From JADLGL01 sp963667605 (lineage in GTDB: Bacteria; Pseudomonadota; Alphaproteobacteria; Rhizobiales; Kaistiaceae): DNA of 64,000 nucleotides. Shown here in pieces: positions 9,262 to 17,203 of the stretch. Under the pieces are notes generated by a model that ran no database searches, was not told the origin of the DNA, and saw only the letters and a program-made list of their open reading frames with translations. Location: positions 1,302,001 through 1,366,000 of the forward strand of contig CAXXUZ010000003.1 of assembly GCA_963667605.2 (NCBI GenBank). Direction: 5' to 3'. Every line of letters starts with the position of its first letter. Position 1 is the stretch's first letter. The position numbers and the translations under genes were made by a program.

Positions 9262-9591
9262 ATGACTGACAATAGCGACGATCTGATCGACCCAACCGAG
9301 CCGACGGATGACCAATCTGATGACGTGCTCACCCCTCGGATCTACTGGGGGATGTTGATCGTCCTCCAAACCGCGATGGCAATCGAGTTGGTGCTTTTGT
9401 TGTTCGAGCAGCAATGGCTGAACGCGACCTTGGTGCTCGGGAGCATCGGGCTGACGATGGCCCCGGCGATGCTGACGCCCCGGCTTTATGTCAGGATCCC
9501 CGCCGAGTTCCAGTTGCTTGCCATCGGGTTCGTTTTCGCTTCGCTCTTCCTCGGCGAGAGCCTCAGCTATTACGACCGTTTCCCTTGGTGA
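9262..9591 (+). pseudogene. YjdF/DUF2238-like membrane protein, truncated at integration site
   Basis: The open part gives an acidic N-terminus and about three hydrophobic helices: LTPRIYWGMLIVLQTAMAIE, WLNATLVLGSIGLTMAPAML and IPAEFQLLAIGFVFASLFLG followed by ESLSYYDRFPW. Family members continue with a WWD motif and several more helices to roughly 200 residues. Here the next codon is TGA followed by GAC ACG, consistent with Trp to stop, and homology ends within about ten bases. The integrase gene of the next element begins 20 bases on. The product is a third to half of the usual length. A short free-standing protein is possible but less likely. Confidence 0.6.
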
Positions 9592-9612
9592 GACACGTAT
9601 TGCGCCTATAAG

Positions 9613-10596
9613 TCATTGATCGAACTCCTTATTTCGACTTTGTGTTTTCGATTGTGCCCCTGGTGTGCCCAAAATCCGCTCAGTCACCGTTTCGTCGTCC
9701 ATGGCATGTCCGTAGGTCGAGAACACATGCTGGGGCGATTTCCAGCCTCCGAGCTTGGCTGTCGTCACAGGATCTACGCCAGCATGAAGCATGGCCGTAG
9801 CGAAGCCGTGGCGGCAGGAATGAAACGATAGCGGTTTGATGCCAGCCCGCTCGGCTGTGCGCCTCCACGGGCGTTCTGGGGGCCACGCGAGCTTGAACAC
9901 CCGTTCCTTGCGGTTCTGAATGTTGGCGATGGCTGAAAAGAGTGGGCCGGGAAGGTGAGCCCAGCGCTCGCTCCCTACCTTCGTCTGACGAATGAGGGCG
10001 CGGCTGCGCTTGAAGTCGACATCTTCCCAAGTGAGGCCGATCGCCTCAGAGATCCGGGCGCCGGTCAGAAACATGAAGCAGGCGAGCGCGCCCATACGTG
10101 GTGACGCTTCCGCCATGAAAGCCTGTATCCATTCCCAAGTGGCGGGCTCTTTCTCCCTCGTTTCCGTCGGAAATCTTTTGACTCGCAGTCGCTGGCAAAG
10201 CCCTTGCTCGGCCACATGGTTTATGACGGCCTGAGTCGGAATCAGAACCGCTCGGTTGCGAGTGGCATTTGACACATTGGGATAAAGGTCAATCGCCGAT
10301 TGCCGGATCGCACCCGCCGTCATGCTCTGCACTGGCGTTTCCTCCCAGTAATCGGTTAGGCGGCCGAGAAACCGCGATGGCTTACCGGCGTCCAGGTAAA
10401 TATGAGCAGCGTCCACGAAGGTCAGGACCGATGCAGGGCCATCGAAATGACTTTTCCAGTGTTTCGCTTCTTGTTCCGCCGCGAGCCGTTGCGCTGTTCG
10501 TTTCTCAGTCGTGCGCGTAGTGCCTCTAAGCTTCCTCCCGGCAACCGTCCCCCGGTAATGCCAGATCTTGCCTCGTTTGTAGATGGTGAGGGGCAT
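9613..10596 (-). CDS. Tyrosine recombinase / phage-type integrase
   Basis: Start chosen at ATG 10596 (MPLTIYKRGKIWHYRGTVAG); an upstream in-frame start at 10614 is weaker. An N-terminal arm-binding region precedes a SAM-like core-binding domain. Catalytic residues are all visible: Arg in TGARISEAIGL, Lys in IRQTKVGSERW, H-x-x-R in SFHSCRHGFATA, Trp/His position in LGGWKSPQHVF and the nucleophile Tyr in STYGHAMDD. It sits at the left border of the 9.6-15.9 kb element, with its 3' end against the truncated YjdF-like gene, which suggests that gene was the attachment site. It overlaps the next gene (excisionase-like) in another frame. Confidence 0.92.
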   Translation of the reverse strand: MPLTIYKRGKIWHYRGTVAGRKLRGTTRTTEKRTAQRLAAEQEAKHWKSHFDGPASVLTFVDAAHIYLDAGKPSRFLGRLTDYWEETPVQSMTAGAIRQSAIDLYPNVSNATRNRAVLIPTQAVINHVAEQGLCQRLRVKRFPTETREKEPATWEWIQAFMAEASPRMGALACFMFLTGARISEAIGLTWEDVDFKRSRALIRQTKVGSERWAHLPGPLFSAIANIQNRKERVFKLAWPPERPWRRTAERAGIKPLSFHSCRHGFATAMLHAGVDPVTTAKLGGWKSPQHVFSTYGHAMDDETVTERILGTPGAQSKTQSRNKEFDQ

Positions 10597-10754
10597 GGTT
10601 GAATCGCCTTCCAAAGAGCTTGTTTGTCGTCTTCGTCAAACCTCATCGCCTTTCCGAGGATGTGACAAGCGCCGATCTTGCGGGCCAGTTGACGAATTGA
10701 CCGTTCCGACAAGCCCCACTCCTTTGCCAAAGTGCGTGGCGTGTAGACGGTCAT
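10422..10754 (-). CDS. Excisionase-like helix-turn-helix protein
   Basis: The 110-residue product begins MTVYTPRTLAKEWGLSERSI and RQLARKIGACHILGKAMRFD, the winged-helix layout of Xis/MerR-like excisionases, with an unstructured basic tail. The start overlaps the stop of the upstream gene (ATGA at 10751-10754), so translation is probably coupled. The 3' end overlaps the integrase gene by about 175 bases. Upstream-overlapping xis is common in alphaproteobacterial integrative elements. It probably binds near the attachment site and directs the integrase toward excision. Confidence 0.7.
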   Translation of the reverse strand: MTVYTPRTLAKEWGLSERSIRQLARKIGACHILGKAMRFDEDDKQALWKAIQPCPSPSTNEARSGITGGRLPGGSLEALRARLRNEQRNGSRRNKKRNTGKVISMALHRS

Positions 10755-10903
10755 GCCCAGCGTCCGCCGAGCTGTGAGCGCTCGGCTTCTTCGACCAGCC
10801 TGTAGACTTGGCCGACGACGAACTGCTCGTTGACGATGTTGTGGAACCTTTGCAAGGGCTCCATCGCCTCGCCGTTCCAGCGGAATAGGATTGGCGCGGT
10901 CAT
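10751..10903 (-). CDS. Small phage-type hypothetical protein
   Basis: Fifty residues, MTAPILFRWNGEAMEPLQRF, then NEQFVVGQVYRLVEEAERSQ. The sequence resembles short proteins encoded next to excisionases in alphaproteobacterial prophages. It is coupled by ATGA overlap to the following excisionase-like gene, and starts two bases after the stop of the clamp-like gene. No domain was recognised. The start is ATG 10903; a longer in-frame reading from 10933 would overlap the clamp-like gene. Confidence 0.55.
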   Translation of the reverse strand: MTAPILFRWNGEAMEPLQRFHNIVNEQFVVGQVYRLVEEAERSQLGGRWA

Positions 10904-10905
10904 TG

Positions 10906-11496
10906 TTAGCGCGCCTTGAGATCGTCGCGCCAAAAGGCGGGAAGCTCAAACGTCTTGTCCCATCCCATCGGCATAACGACGCCAAAAGCGTGATCGACGC
11001 TGCGCCACAGAACGAGGCCTGGACCGTCTTTCTCGGCAAATACAATCTGCATCGCCTTTGCGTCGAGGCTCTCGCCAACGCGAGCCATTCGAGCCAACAG
11101 GTGCGGAGCCACGATTGGTCCGCCCACCGGATCGCCGTGCTGTGGGACCGCTCGCCGCCAGTTCGGAAACTTGCCATCGATCTCAAGGTCGGCGTCATCG
11201 AAGAGGTTGAGCGGTTGGCCGTCGTGCTCGATAGTCGCCGACCCGTCATCAACAACGATGGACGACCCAGAGGCGAGGTTTCGCGCCCTGTCTGGCTCCA
11301 GCTTGATGATGACCTGCTTCTCAGCGGAGCCGCTGAGATCATGGATGCAAATCAAGGCGTGGCCGTCGGTCGCGACCAGAAGAACGCCACTTTTCGGGTG
11401 AGGTTCAACAAGAACGCCGGTGAAATAATGCCGGGCTACGTCTTTGCTCACGAATGGCCAAGCGATATTGTAAAGGTCTGCCGAGAATCTGATCAC
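10906..11496 (-). CDS. DNA sliding-clamp-like phage protein
   Basis: The 196-residue product has the DnaN signature TDGHALICIHDL near residue 44 (TDGHRL in bacterial beta clamps), preceded by YFTGVLVEPHPKSGVLLVA, and FPNWRRAVPQ in the position where beta clamps have a FPDYRRVIP motif. Only about half of a three-domain clamp is present. Such half-length clamp-like proteins occur in phages and integrative elements. It may load the host polymerase or titrate clamp-binding proteins during element replication. It overlaps the upstream gene by ATGA. Confidence 0.65.
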   Translation of the reverse strand: MIRFSADLYNIAWPFVSKDVARHYFTGVLVEPHPKSGVLLVATDGHALICIHDLSGSAEKQVIIKLEPDRARNLASGSSIVVDDGSATIEHDGQPLNLFDDADLEIDGKFPNWRRAVPQHGDPVGGPIVAPHLLARMARVGESLDAKAMQIVFAEKDGPGLVLWRSVDHAFGVVMPMGWDKTFELPAFWRDDLKAR

Positions 11497-11705
11497 GCCG
11501 CTTCTCCCGCCACTGATTGCTGCAGGGCTTCCCTGAGCGTCGGCGTGGCCTCATAGCTCCGGACGCGCTCGACTAATGCCTCGAGTTCTTCGTTGAATTG
11601 GGCGATCGCGCTGGCGAGATCGCGGATGTAGGCTTCGTCACTGTCCGGCGTCAGCGCCTCTGGGACAGATTGGGCGGATTGAACAAGAGAGGGTTTCTGG
11701 CTCAT
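11493..11705 (-). CDS. Small element protein with N-terminus replaced by IS3 sequence
   Basis: The native C-terminal part DEAYIRDLASAIAQFNEELE, ALVERVRSYEATPTLREALQ is a short amphipathic helical protein belonging to the element operon and overlaps the clamp-like gene by ATGA. The IS3 copy 1 end lies at 11642, so the current first 21 codons (MSQKPSLVQSAQSVPEALTP) come from the IS terminus: the same residues are readable at IS3 copy 2. The original start has been lost; expression from an ATG inside the IS is possible. Function unknown. Confidence 0.5.
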   Translation of the reverse strand: MSQKPSLVQSAQSVPEALTPDSDEAYIRDLASAIAQFNEELEALVERVRSYEATPTLREALQQSVAGEAA

Positions 11706-11721
11706 CTTAACCCACGAGGGA

Positions 11722-12102
11722 TTGAAGATGAGACGGAACACCAATCACCAGAAAGCATCGGCCGAGAAGGTCGTGAAGGACATCCGGCGGGCGACTCGCC
11801 GGCAGTTCGGCGCCGAAGAGAAGATCCGGATCGTTCTGGAGGGCCTGCGCGGCGAGGACAGTATCGCTGAGCTGTGTCGCCGTGAGGGGATCAACCAGAA
11901 CCTCTATTACCGCTGGTCGAAGGACTTCCTGGAGGCCGGGAAGAAGCGCCTGGCGGGTGACACTGCCCGTGAGGCTACCTCCGATGAGGTCCGGCATCTT
12001 CGCAGTGAGGCACTGGCACTCAAGGAGGCCGTTGCTGACCTGACGCTGGACAACCGTCTACTCAAAAAAAGCATGATCGCGGATGGGGGAGAGGAGGCAT
12101 GA
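11722..12102 (+). CDS. IS3-family transposase OrfA (copy 1)
   Basis: This 126-residue protein has an HTH (AEEKIRIVLEGLRGEDSIAE, LCRREGINQNLYYRWSKDFL) followed by a leucine-zipper-like helix (LRSEALALKEAVADLTLDNR) that mediates OrfA multimerisation and OrfAB assembly. It binds the terminal repeats. Its stop overlaps the orfB start (ATGA), so orfB may be translated by coupling as well as by frameshifting. The start ATG 11728 (MRRNTNHQKAS) is also possible. Confidence 0.9.
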   Translation: MKMRRNTNHQKASAEKVVKDIRRATRRQFGAEEKIRIVLEGLRGEDSIAELCRREGINQNLYYRWSKDFLEAGKKRLAGDTAREATSDEVRHLRSEALALKEAVADLTLDNRLLKKSMIADGGEEA

Positions 12103-13079
12103 GGTATCCACTATCGGAGAAGCTGGAGATCATCCGGCTGGTTGAGCGATCCCATCTGCCGGCCAAGCGCACGCTGGCGCAGTTGGGCATTCCCCGCACC
12201 TCGTTTTATCGCTGGTACGACCGCTATCTGACCGGCGGACCGGAGGCCCTGGAGGACCGCCGCTCGCGGCCTGGCCAAGTCTGGAACCGTATCCCCGATG
12301 AGGTGAGAGACCGGATCGTACAGCTGGCGCTGGACGAGACGGATCTGTCGCCGCGGGAACTGGCTGTCCGGTTCACAGACACAGAGAGCTACTTTGTATC
12401 GGAATCCTCGGTTTATCGACTGCTCAAGGCCCATGATCTGATCACCAGCCCGGCCTTTATCGTCCTCAAGGCGTCCGACGAGTTCCAGGACAAGACCACG
12501 GCGCCAAACCAGCTCTGGCAGACCGACTTCACTTACCTCAAGGTCATTGATTGGGGCTGGTTCTACCTCTCCACCGTGCTCGACGACTTCTCGCGCACCA
12601 TTATCGCGTGGAAGCTCTGCACCACGATGAAGGCCGAGGACGTCACCGATACGCTGGAACTGGCGCTCAAGGCGTCAGGTCGCGATCGGGCAACGGTCAT
12701 TCACAAGCCACGGCTCCTGTCTGACAACGGCTCCAGCTACATCGCCGACGATCTGGCCAAATGGCTCGACGACCGCGATATGGAGCACATTCGCGGCGCT
12801 CCCTATCATCCGCAAACCCAGGGCAAGATCGAGCGTTGGCATCAAACCCTGAAGAACCGCATCCTTTTGGAAAATTACTATCTGCCTGGCGACTTGGAGA
12901 CACAGATCGAGGCCTTCGTCGGCCACTACAATTATCACCGCTACCACGAGAGCCTGGGCAACCTCACGCCGGCCGATGTCTACTTCGGGCGCGGCCAGAC
13001 CATCCTGTTGAAAAGAGAAAAGATCAAACAAAAGACGCTACAAACCCGGCGCTTGCGATACCGCAAAACCGCCGCATAA
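12099..13079 (+). CDS. IS3-family transposase OrfB (copy 1)
   Basis: The 326-residue protein has an N-terminal HTH (LEIIRLVERSHLPAKRTLAQ, LGIPRTSFYRWYDRYLTGG) and an rve integrase core with the DDE triad: D in LWQTDFTYLKVID, D in LLSDNGSSYIADDL and E in HPQTQGKIERWHQTLKNRI. It has its own ATG after an AGGAGG sequence, unlike classical IS3 members that rely on frameshifting. Copy 2 differs at Tyr/Cys (YLTGG), Ser/Gly (TESYF) and Arg/Gln near the C-terminus. Confidence 0.92.
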   Translation: MRYPLSEKLEIIRLVERSHLPAKRTLAQLGIPRTSFYRWYDRYLTGGPEALEDRRSRPGQVWNRIPDEVRDRIVQLALDETDLSPRELAVRFTDTESYFVSESSVYRLLKAHDLITSPAFIVLKASDEFQDKTTAPNQLWQTDFTYLKVIDWGWFYLSTVLDDFSRTIIAWKLCTTMKAEDVTDTLELALKASGRDRATVIHKPRLLSDNGSSYIADDLAKWLDDRDMEHIRGAPYHPQTQGKIERWHQTLKNRILLENYYLPGDLETQIEAFVGHYNYHRYHESLGNLTPADVYFGRGQTILLKREKIKQKTLQTRRLRYRKTAA

Positions 13080-13154
13080 AATGACCAACCAGATGGGCCG
13101 AACCCTCTCTTAAATCAGGCCGCTCATCGGTTCCAAATTACCTGACGACGGACA

Positions 13155-13506
13155 GTCGGGTGCTTCCTCGACGCCTCGACGCCCCCCAGCCCCTTCAACA
13201 CGCGAGGAAAGCGACGACTACGGTAAGGTCGTCGCCGTCCTGGACCACCGCTGGCGCGTCATTGAATGTCGAGACGGCCTTCAATGGATACTTCAGCGCT
13301 GCCGGGGTCATCGAGACGGCCTACCGGCATGGCGCGGTGAGAGCTTCTGTCGGACCAAGTCCGCTCTCCTACAATGCATCCATGAGAAATGCGGTGATGT
13401 CGATCTCGGTGTGGTCCCAGATCTGCCGGACCGATTTCGGGGATTCGATGAGCTGCCTGCAAACAAGGGGCTTGAGCATACCGCTGATGGGATGCTCGTC
13501 AAATGA
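13155..13506 (+). pseudogene. Conserved phage/element small protein, 5' end removed by IS3
   Basis: From the IS3 end the frame is open to TGA 13504-13506: KVVAVLDHRWRVIECRDGLQ, WILQRCRGHRDGLPAWRGES, FCRTKSALLQCIHEKCGDVD. This is a very common small protein of alphaproteobacterial prophages and integrative elements, whose function is not known. Its start codon would lie on the far side of the IS. The stop overlaps the start of the next gene (ATGA), showing they formed one operon before the insertion. Confidence 0.65.
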
Positions 13507-14576
13507 CCGGGCGGTTCTTCCAGATCGACCGCAGGAGCTGGCGCAAGGCTTGTGATGTCGGTCTCAACGCCGCCGTTGCCTATTTGGTGCTGGCAACCGG
13601 CACCGGTGGAGACAACCGGACGACATCTTGGTCGGCAAATGCGATTGAGCAGCGTACCGGCGTCAGTCGTAGTCGCGCCTATGCGTCGATACGGGTGCTT
13701 CAGGAGACTGGCCTCATTCAATTCAAGCGCGGTGACTCACGCCCCCAGCACTTTCTCACTCCGGCCGATAAGGTGGCTGGCATTGGCGGGCATGCGCATC
13801 CTGAATGGATTTGGCTCCCGAACACTCTGGTGAATGGCGCGGCCAGCGAAACACCGCCGGTCGAACGTCTCCGTCGCCTTGGCGATATCCGGCCGCTCAA
13901 GCTTCTAGTCGAACTCTATCATGAGCAATTGCTTGCCGATAATGGCGGCCTCCATTGGCGGCTGATACGGCAGAACTTCCAGCGGGAGAAGGTCAGTGAA
14001 GCCGGCCACTACACTTTCTGGAGCTTCGTTGAGGGTACCGACGCGCTTTGGTGGGATGGCCCGTTCGAATCATTTCGAACCGGCAAGACTAGTGAAAATG
14101 GGCGTGATTTGGGTAGCGAAGACGTTTGGGCTGCATTGCAGGCAATTCGGGACAGCGGGCTGGTAGAATGCGTCCCTCATCTGGTCGAAGCCGATAGCGA
14201 CGAAGCGGAGATCATTCACCCGTGTCCGATCGATATCGGCATCGATGTCGAACAAAGGCTCGGGGCGGCGGTCAGAGTATTCACCGAGGCCCTGGCCGGC
14301 TCTATGACGCAATCGATCATCGGCTTGGGCGAAGACGTCATCGCCGTCAACGCCGCCTTCCCCAACGTCGAGATGGTCGGCATCTATCGCCTGCATTATC
14401 GGCCTCAGACCCGGGGCACGGCAGCTTGGTTTGCACAGTCGTCGATGTGGGAAGACTGGATCGGCGGCTACCACAAGCTAACCGCCGACCCGAAAGCCGC
14501 GAGTCCCCTCGTGAGATCGCCCAACTTGCAATATCAAGGGATATCAAAGGAGATCAAGGGAGTTCAAAGAGCGTAG
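13503..14576 (+). CDS. Putative replication-initiator-like winged-helix protein
   Basis: The 357-residue protein begins MTGRFFQIDRRSWRKACDVG with AAVAYLVLATGTGGDNRTTS, SANAIEQRTGVSRSRAYASI and RVLQETGLIQFKRGD, a MarR/GntR-like winged helix of the kind found in phage and plasmid replication proteins. The middle and C-terminal parts match no motif I can name. Decamer repeats at the very 3' end of the gene (14531-14600) would be consistent with an origin read by this protein, but that is inference. It is coupled to the upstream truncated gene by ATGA overlap. Confidence 0.5.
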   Translation: MTGRFFQIDRRSWRKACDVGLNAAVAYLVLATGTGGDNRTTSWSANAIEQRTGVSRSRAYASIRVLQETGLIQFKRGDSRPQHFLTPADKVAGIGGHAHPEWIWLPNTLVNGAASETPPVERLRRLGDIRPLKLLVELYHEQLLADNGGLHWRLIRQNFQREKVSEAGHYTFWSFVEGTDALWWDGPFESFRTGKTSENGRDLGSEDVWAALQAIRDSGLVECVPHLVEADSDEAEIIHPCPIDIGIDVEQRLGAAVRVFTEALAGSMTQSIIGLGEDVIAVNAAFPNVEMVGIYRLHYRPQTRGTAAWFAQSSMWEDWIGGYHKLTADPKAASPLVRSPNLQYQGISKEIKGVQRA

Positions 14577-14600
14577 TGTTGATCAAAGAGATTCAAAGAA
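14531..14600 (+). repeat. Phased decamer repeats with TCAARG core
   Basis: Six decamers follow a 10-bp period: ATATCAAGGG, ATATCAAAGG, AGATCAAGGG and AGTTCAAAGA back to back, one non-matching decamer, a gap of ten bases, then GATCAAAGAG and ATTCAAAGAA. They span the end of the replication-like gene and the first bases after its stop. The period equals one helical turn, so all cores face the same side of the DNA, as in iteron or regulator arrays. Confidence 0.6.
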
Positions 14601-14937
14601 ACTAGTGACAGGTGCGCTGCGCTCCGCAACGCACTCCACAAACATATGACGCGATGACGAGACCAGATTGGTACTTCGAAGACCGCTGTGAGCGCGGAGT
14701 TGGGCAGGGAACGAACAATATCTTGAGGGCCCCCCAACCCGAGCCTCGGCCGCTTTCTCACGGACCATTGGAACTTGATGGCGGTTGCCTGCTCTTCCGG
14801 CCTGTCTTCTCCAAATACGGCGATAATTCGAAATCAAAATCTCAGCGCTCGACATGGGAGACGCGGTCTTGATACCGGCCGAAGTTAAGACGACGGTTTA
14901 CGGCGGCCTCCCCGCGAATGACACGCGAGGATAAATC
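14577..14937. other. Gene-poor stretch
   Basis: Apart from the tail of the decamer repeats (to 14600), no supported gene is visible here. Short open frames exist on both strands but lack recognisable protein patterns or clear ribosome binding sites. A promoter for the following small gene probably lies near its 3' end, though no confident -35/-10 pair was picked. Confidence 0.4.
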
Positions 14938-15249
14938 ATGCCCCGAGGACGCCCATTCCAGATTGGAAACCGCCTCGCCGCTTTAGGCGATCATAGCACT
15001 CCCCGCGCTTTCAAGCGCGAGCTGACGGTGGCGGTCCATGAGACGGATGGCGACGCCACCAAAATGCGCCGAATCGTCGTGGCGCTGATTGCGAGAGCGA
15101 TCGCGGGCGATGTTTTGGCTATCCGGGAGATCATGGATCGCGTCGATGGAAGGGTGCCATTGGCAAATCCGAGCCTGGATGAGCCGCCAGAGGATCCGAT
15201 CACGGTCATCGAGCGGGTAATTGATTCTCCCGGAGAAACGAGTGTCTGA
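14938..15249 (+). CDS. DUF5681-type element protein
   Basis: The 103-residue product starts MPRGRPFQIGNRLAALG, the G-R-P-F-x-x-G-N pattern of DUF5681 proteins, followed by a helical part (MRRIVVALIARAIAGDVLAI, REIMDRVDGRVPLAN). The family is common in prophages and integrative elements of alphaproteobacteria and is sometimes placed near small terminases. It precedes another element-type gene on the same strand. The role is not established. Confidence 0.65.
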   Translation: MPRGRPFQIGNRLAALGDHSTPRAFKRELTVAVHETDGDATKMRRIVVALIARAIAGDVLAIREIMDRVDGRVPLANPSLDEPPEDPITVIERVIDSPGETSV

Positions 15250-15288
15250 TCAACCTCGGAGCCGAGCGCTCCAATCGACGGTGAAAAT

Positions 15289-15894
15289 GTGATGTCGCGA
15301 CCCAGACAACGCGTGTGCCTGGAAGAGGGCCTTAGCCTCGACATCAATAGGCTAATCAAAAAGGCTTGGATCATTCCCGGCGCCTTTTCGCATTGTCGAG
15401 TGAATTGGTCATGGGGCTATACACAAGAGTGGGTCGCCTCAGCCGATCTGTCGGCCGCGATGATTAGTCTTGAGCGAAGTTGGCTCATGATCAAAACCGG
15501 TGATGTCGACCAGCGGGTCGCACTGACCACCCGGCCGAGACATTTTGGCGGACACCAATGGTATTTTGTCTGCCCTCAAATGAACCAGCTGGCATCTGTG
15601 ATATGGAAGCCTCCCGGAGCGCGGAGCTTCGCCTGCCGGCAGGCCTGGGGCAGCCAAGTTGCCTACCGATCCCAATTCCAGAGTCGATATGACCGAGCAT
15701 TATCGGCCGCTCAGAGCATCCGCTCTCAACTCGGCGGACCCGAATGGGCGGGCCTGGATGGCAACGATCCACCCAAACCCAAATGGATGCGGCGGGCGAC
15801 CTACCGGCGACTATTAGAGCAATCCTGGGCCAATGAAGACATCGCCTATGAAAAACTAGTTAAATTGACCGCCAGGTTGATGGGGCGGGGTTAG
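15289..15894 (+). CDS. Conserved hypothetical protein of alphaproteobacterial elements
   Basis: The 201-residue product shows INRLIKKAWIIPGAFSHCRV, HFGGHQWYFVCPQMNQLASV, IWKPPGARSFACRQAWGSQV, AYRSQFQSRYDRALSAAQSI and GPEWAGLDGNDPPKPKWMRR. I recognise this arrangement as a widespread uncharacterised family with a C...C strand pair resembling a degenerate zinc ribbon (FVCP and FACR). It marks the probable right part of the integrated element that begins with the integrase at 9613. The function is unknown. Frame intact; start taken at the ATG with ATGATG doublet. Confidence 0.6.
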   Translation: MMSRPRQRVCLEEGLSLDINRLIKKAWIIPGAFSHCRVNWSWGYTQEWVASADLSAAMISLERSWLMIKTGDVDQRVALTTRPRHFGGHQWYFVCPQMNQLASVIWKPPGARSFACRQAWGSQVAYRSQFQSRYDRALSAAQSIRSQLGGPEWAGLDGNDPPKPKWMRRATYRRLLEQSWANEDIAYEKLVKLTARLMGRG

Positions 15895-15978
15895 CCAACA
15901 GCTTTCGATATTCGCCGGCTCGCCGCGGCGGCTGGATGACCGCATGGTCCAAGAGCGACCACTGAATTCAAATCGAAT

Positions 15979-16710
15979 TCAGATCACATTGATCCCCTGC
16001 AGGGCATTTTCAAACTGCGCGATTGGCCGAAGCTTAAATCCTTCATCCAACCGCTGAATACTATCAATACGATCGCATCGAAATGTGCGCGCATCCGCTC
16101 GAAGATGATCCCACGCGAGCACATACCAAACCGGATAATTGAGTAGCAAATAATGCGGCTCAATTACTCGCTCGGTTTTCACGCCGTTTTCTGCGCGATA
16201 GTTAATAGCAATTCTTCCCACCATCACAAAGGCTTGGTGCAGCTGCTCGACCATTTTGCGGTCCGGTGCGTTAAAGGCGGATAGTACAAAAAGCGAAGCG
16301 GACTCCCCGATCAGGATGCGGGCCTTCAAGCCCTTGACCTTGTGCTTTGTAGCTGGCGAAAAAGACGCCATAAGTTTTCGGCGGATCGGACCCAAATGGG
16401 CCATAAAGAGCGGCGATTTCATTTGCTCCGCGACCGCCAGACTAACGAGCAAGTCGACTGCCTCGGAATAGGCAAGGTTGACCCGACCAATGCCCCAGTG
16501 ACGGTCTAGACGCACTCCTCCACCGCGCCCCCTGTCCGCGTCAATTGGCAGGCCCTGGTCTCTCAGAACCTGAATATCTCGACTAACAGTTCGTACGCTT
16601 ACCCCGAAGTTGTCGGCAATTTCGCCTGTCGTCAAAAGCTCATCGTCTTTGAGACTGGCAACTAGATCTTCTAACCTTTTCAGCCGGTCTGCGGTTGATG
16701 CGCGCTTCAT
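15979..16710 (-). CDS. YafY-type transcriptional regulator (HTH_11 + WYL)
   Basis: The 243-residue protein has an N-terminal winged HTH (LLTTGEIADNFGVSVRTVSR, DIQVLRDQGLPIDADRGRGG) and a C-terminal WYL domain (IAINYRAENGVKTERVIEPH, YLLLNYPVWYVLAWDH, DARTFRCDRIDSIQRLDE). WYL regulators sense small ligands or nucleic acids and often control the adjacent divergent gene. That gene is the small ABM-like protein at 16789, with 78 bp between the two starts, where overlapping promoters are expected. Confidence 0.9.
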   Translation of the reverse strand: MKRASTADRLKRLEDLVASLKDDELLTTGEIADNFGVSVRTVSRDIQVLRDQGLPIDADRGRGGGVRLDRHWGIGRVNLAYSEAVDLLVSLAVAEQMKSPLFMAHLGPIRRKLMASFSPATKHKVKGLKARILIGESASLFVLSAFNAPDRKMVEQLHQAFVMVGRIAINYRAENGVKTERVIEPHYLLLNYPVWYVLAWDHLRADARTFRCDRIDSIQRLDEGFKLRPIAQFENALQGINVI

Positions 16711-16788
16711 CTAATCAAATAGGACATATAACGGCGTATTTGTCGATACCCTGTCGATGCAACCCAACCTGACACCAAGGACGACACC

Positions 16789-17109
16789 ATGAAGACGCCT
16801 ATTACAGTACTAGCCCCCATCAAACTGGCTGCAGGCAAAACCGAGGCCGATCTTCTGGCTGCTTCCGATCGATTCCAGGAGGAGTTCGTCAGCAACCAGC
16901 CCGGTGTTCTCCGGCGTGAATTAGTTCGCAAGGCAGCTGGCGAATATATCGATATTGTTCAGTTTCAGAGCTCTGAAGACGTGGAAGATGTTACGGACAA
17001 GGAAAAAACCTCTACCGTATGCCAAGCCTTTTTTGCGGTGATGGACATGAGTGATATGGACGAAGCCGCTGACCTTGATCTTTATCCGTCTCTCGCCACC
17101 TATCCATGA
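16789..17109 (+). CDS. Small dimeric alpha/beta-barrel (ABM-like) protein
   Basis: The 106-residue product MKTPITVLAPIKLAAGKTEA, RFQEEFVSNQPGVLRRELVR, GEYIDIVQFQSSEDVEDVTD has the beta-alpha-beta-beta pattern of antibiotic-biosynthesis-monooxygenase / ferredoxin-like stress proteins. The ATG follows an AGGACGACACC context with an acceptable ribosome binding site. It is divergent from the WYL regulator and is the likely target of it. The substrate is unknown; family assignment is from the general pattern only. Confidence 0.55.
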   Translation: MKTPITVLAPIKLAAGKTEADLLAASDRFQEEFVSNQPGVLRRELVRKAAGEYIDIVQFQSSEDVEDVTDKEKTSTVCQAFFAVMDMSDMDEAADLDLYPSLATYP

Positions 17110-17203
17110 TTTTCGTTCACCTGGCTGTCCGGCGTCAGCGGGCGGCACGGACAGTTGCGTATCAAAGCACGAGACCGTCGAGGCTTGGTTTGTGGATCAC
17201 CTA

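Larger units (their letters stand above)
11642..13154 (+). mobile_element. IS3-family insertion sequence, copy 1
   Basis: The boundaries come from comparing the two copies in the window: identity runs from TGTCCGGCGTCAGCGCC to CTGACGACGGACA, 1513 bp in both. The 13-bp termini are inverted repeats with one mismatch (TGTCCGGCGTCAG against TGTCCGTCGTCAG). It has two genes, orfA and orfB, overlapping by ATGA. No 3-5 bp target duplication is visible at either copy (here CAC left, GTC right), so adjacent rearrangement is possible. It splits the integrated element, truncating a small gene on each side. Confidence 0.92.

Noticed and set aside
9592..9620. tRNA gene as attachment site for the integrase
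   Set aside because: No T-arm or anticodon-arm pattern is present near either side of the integrase.
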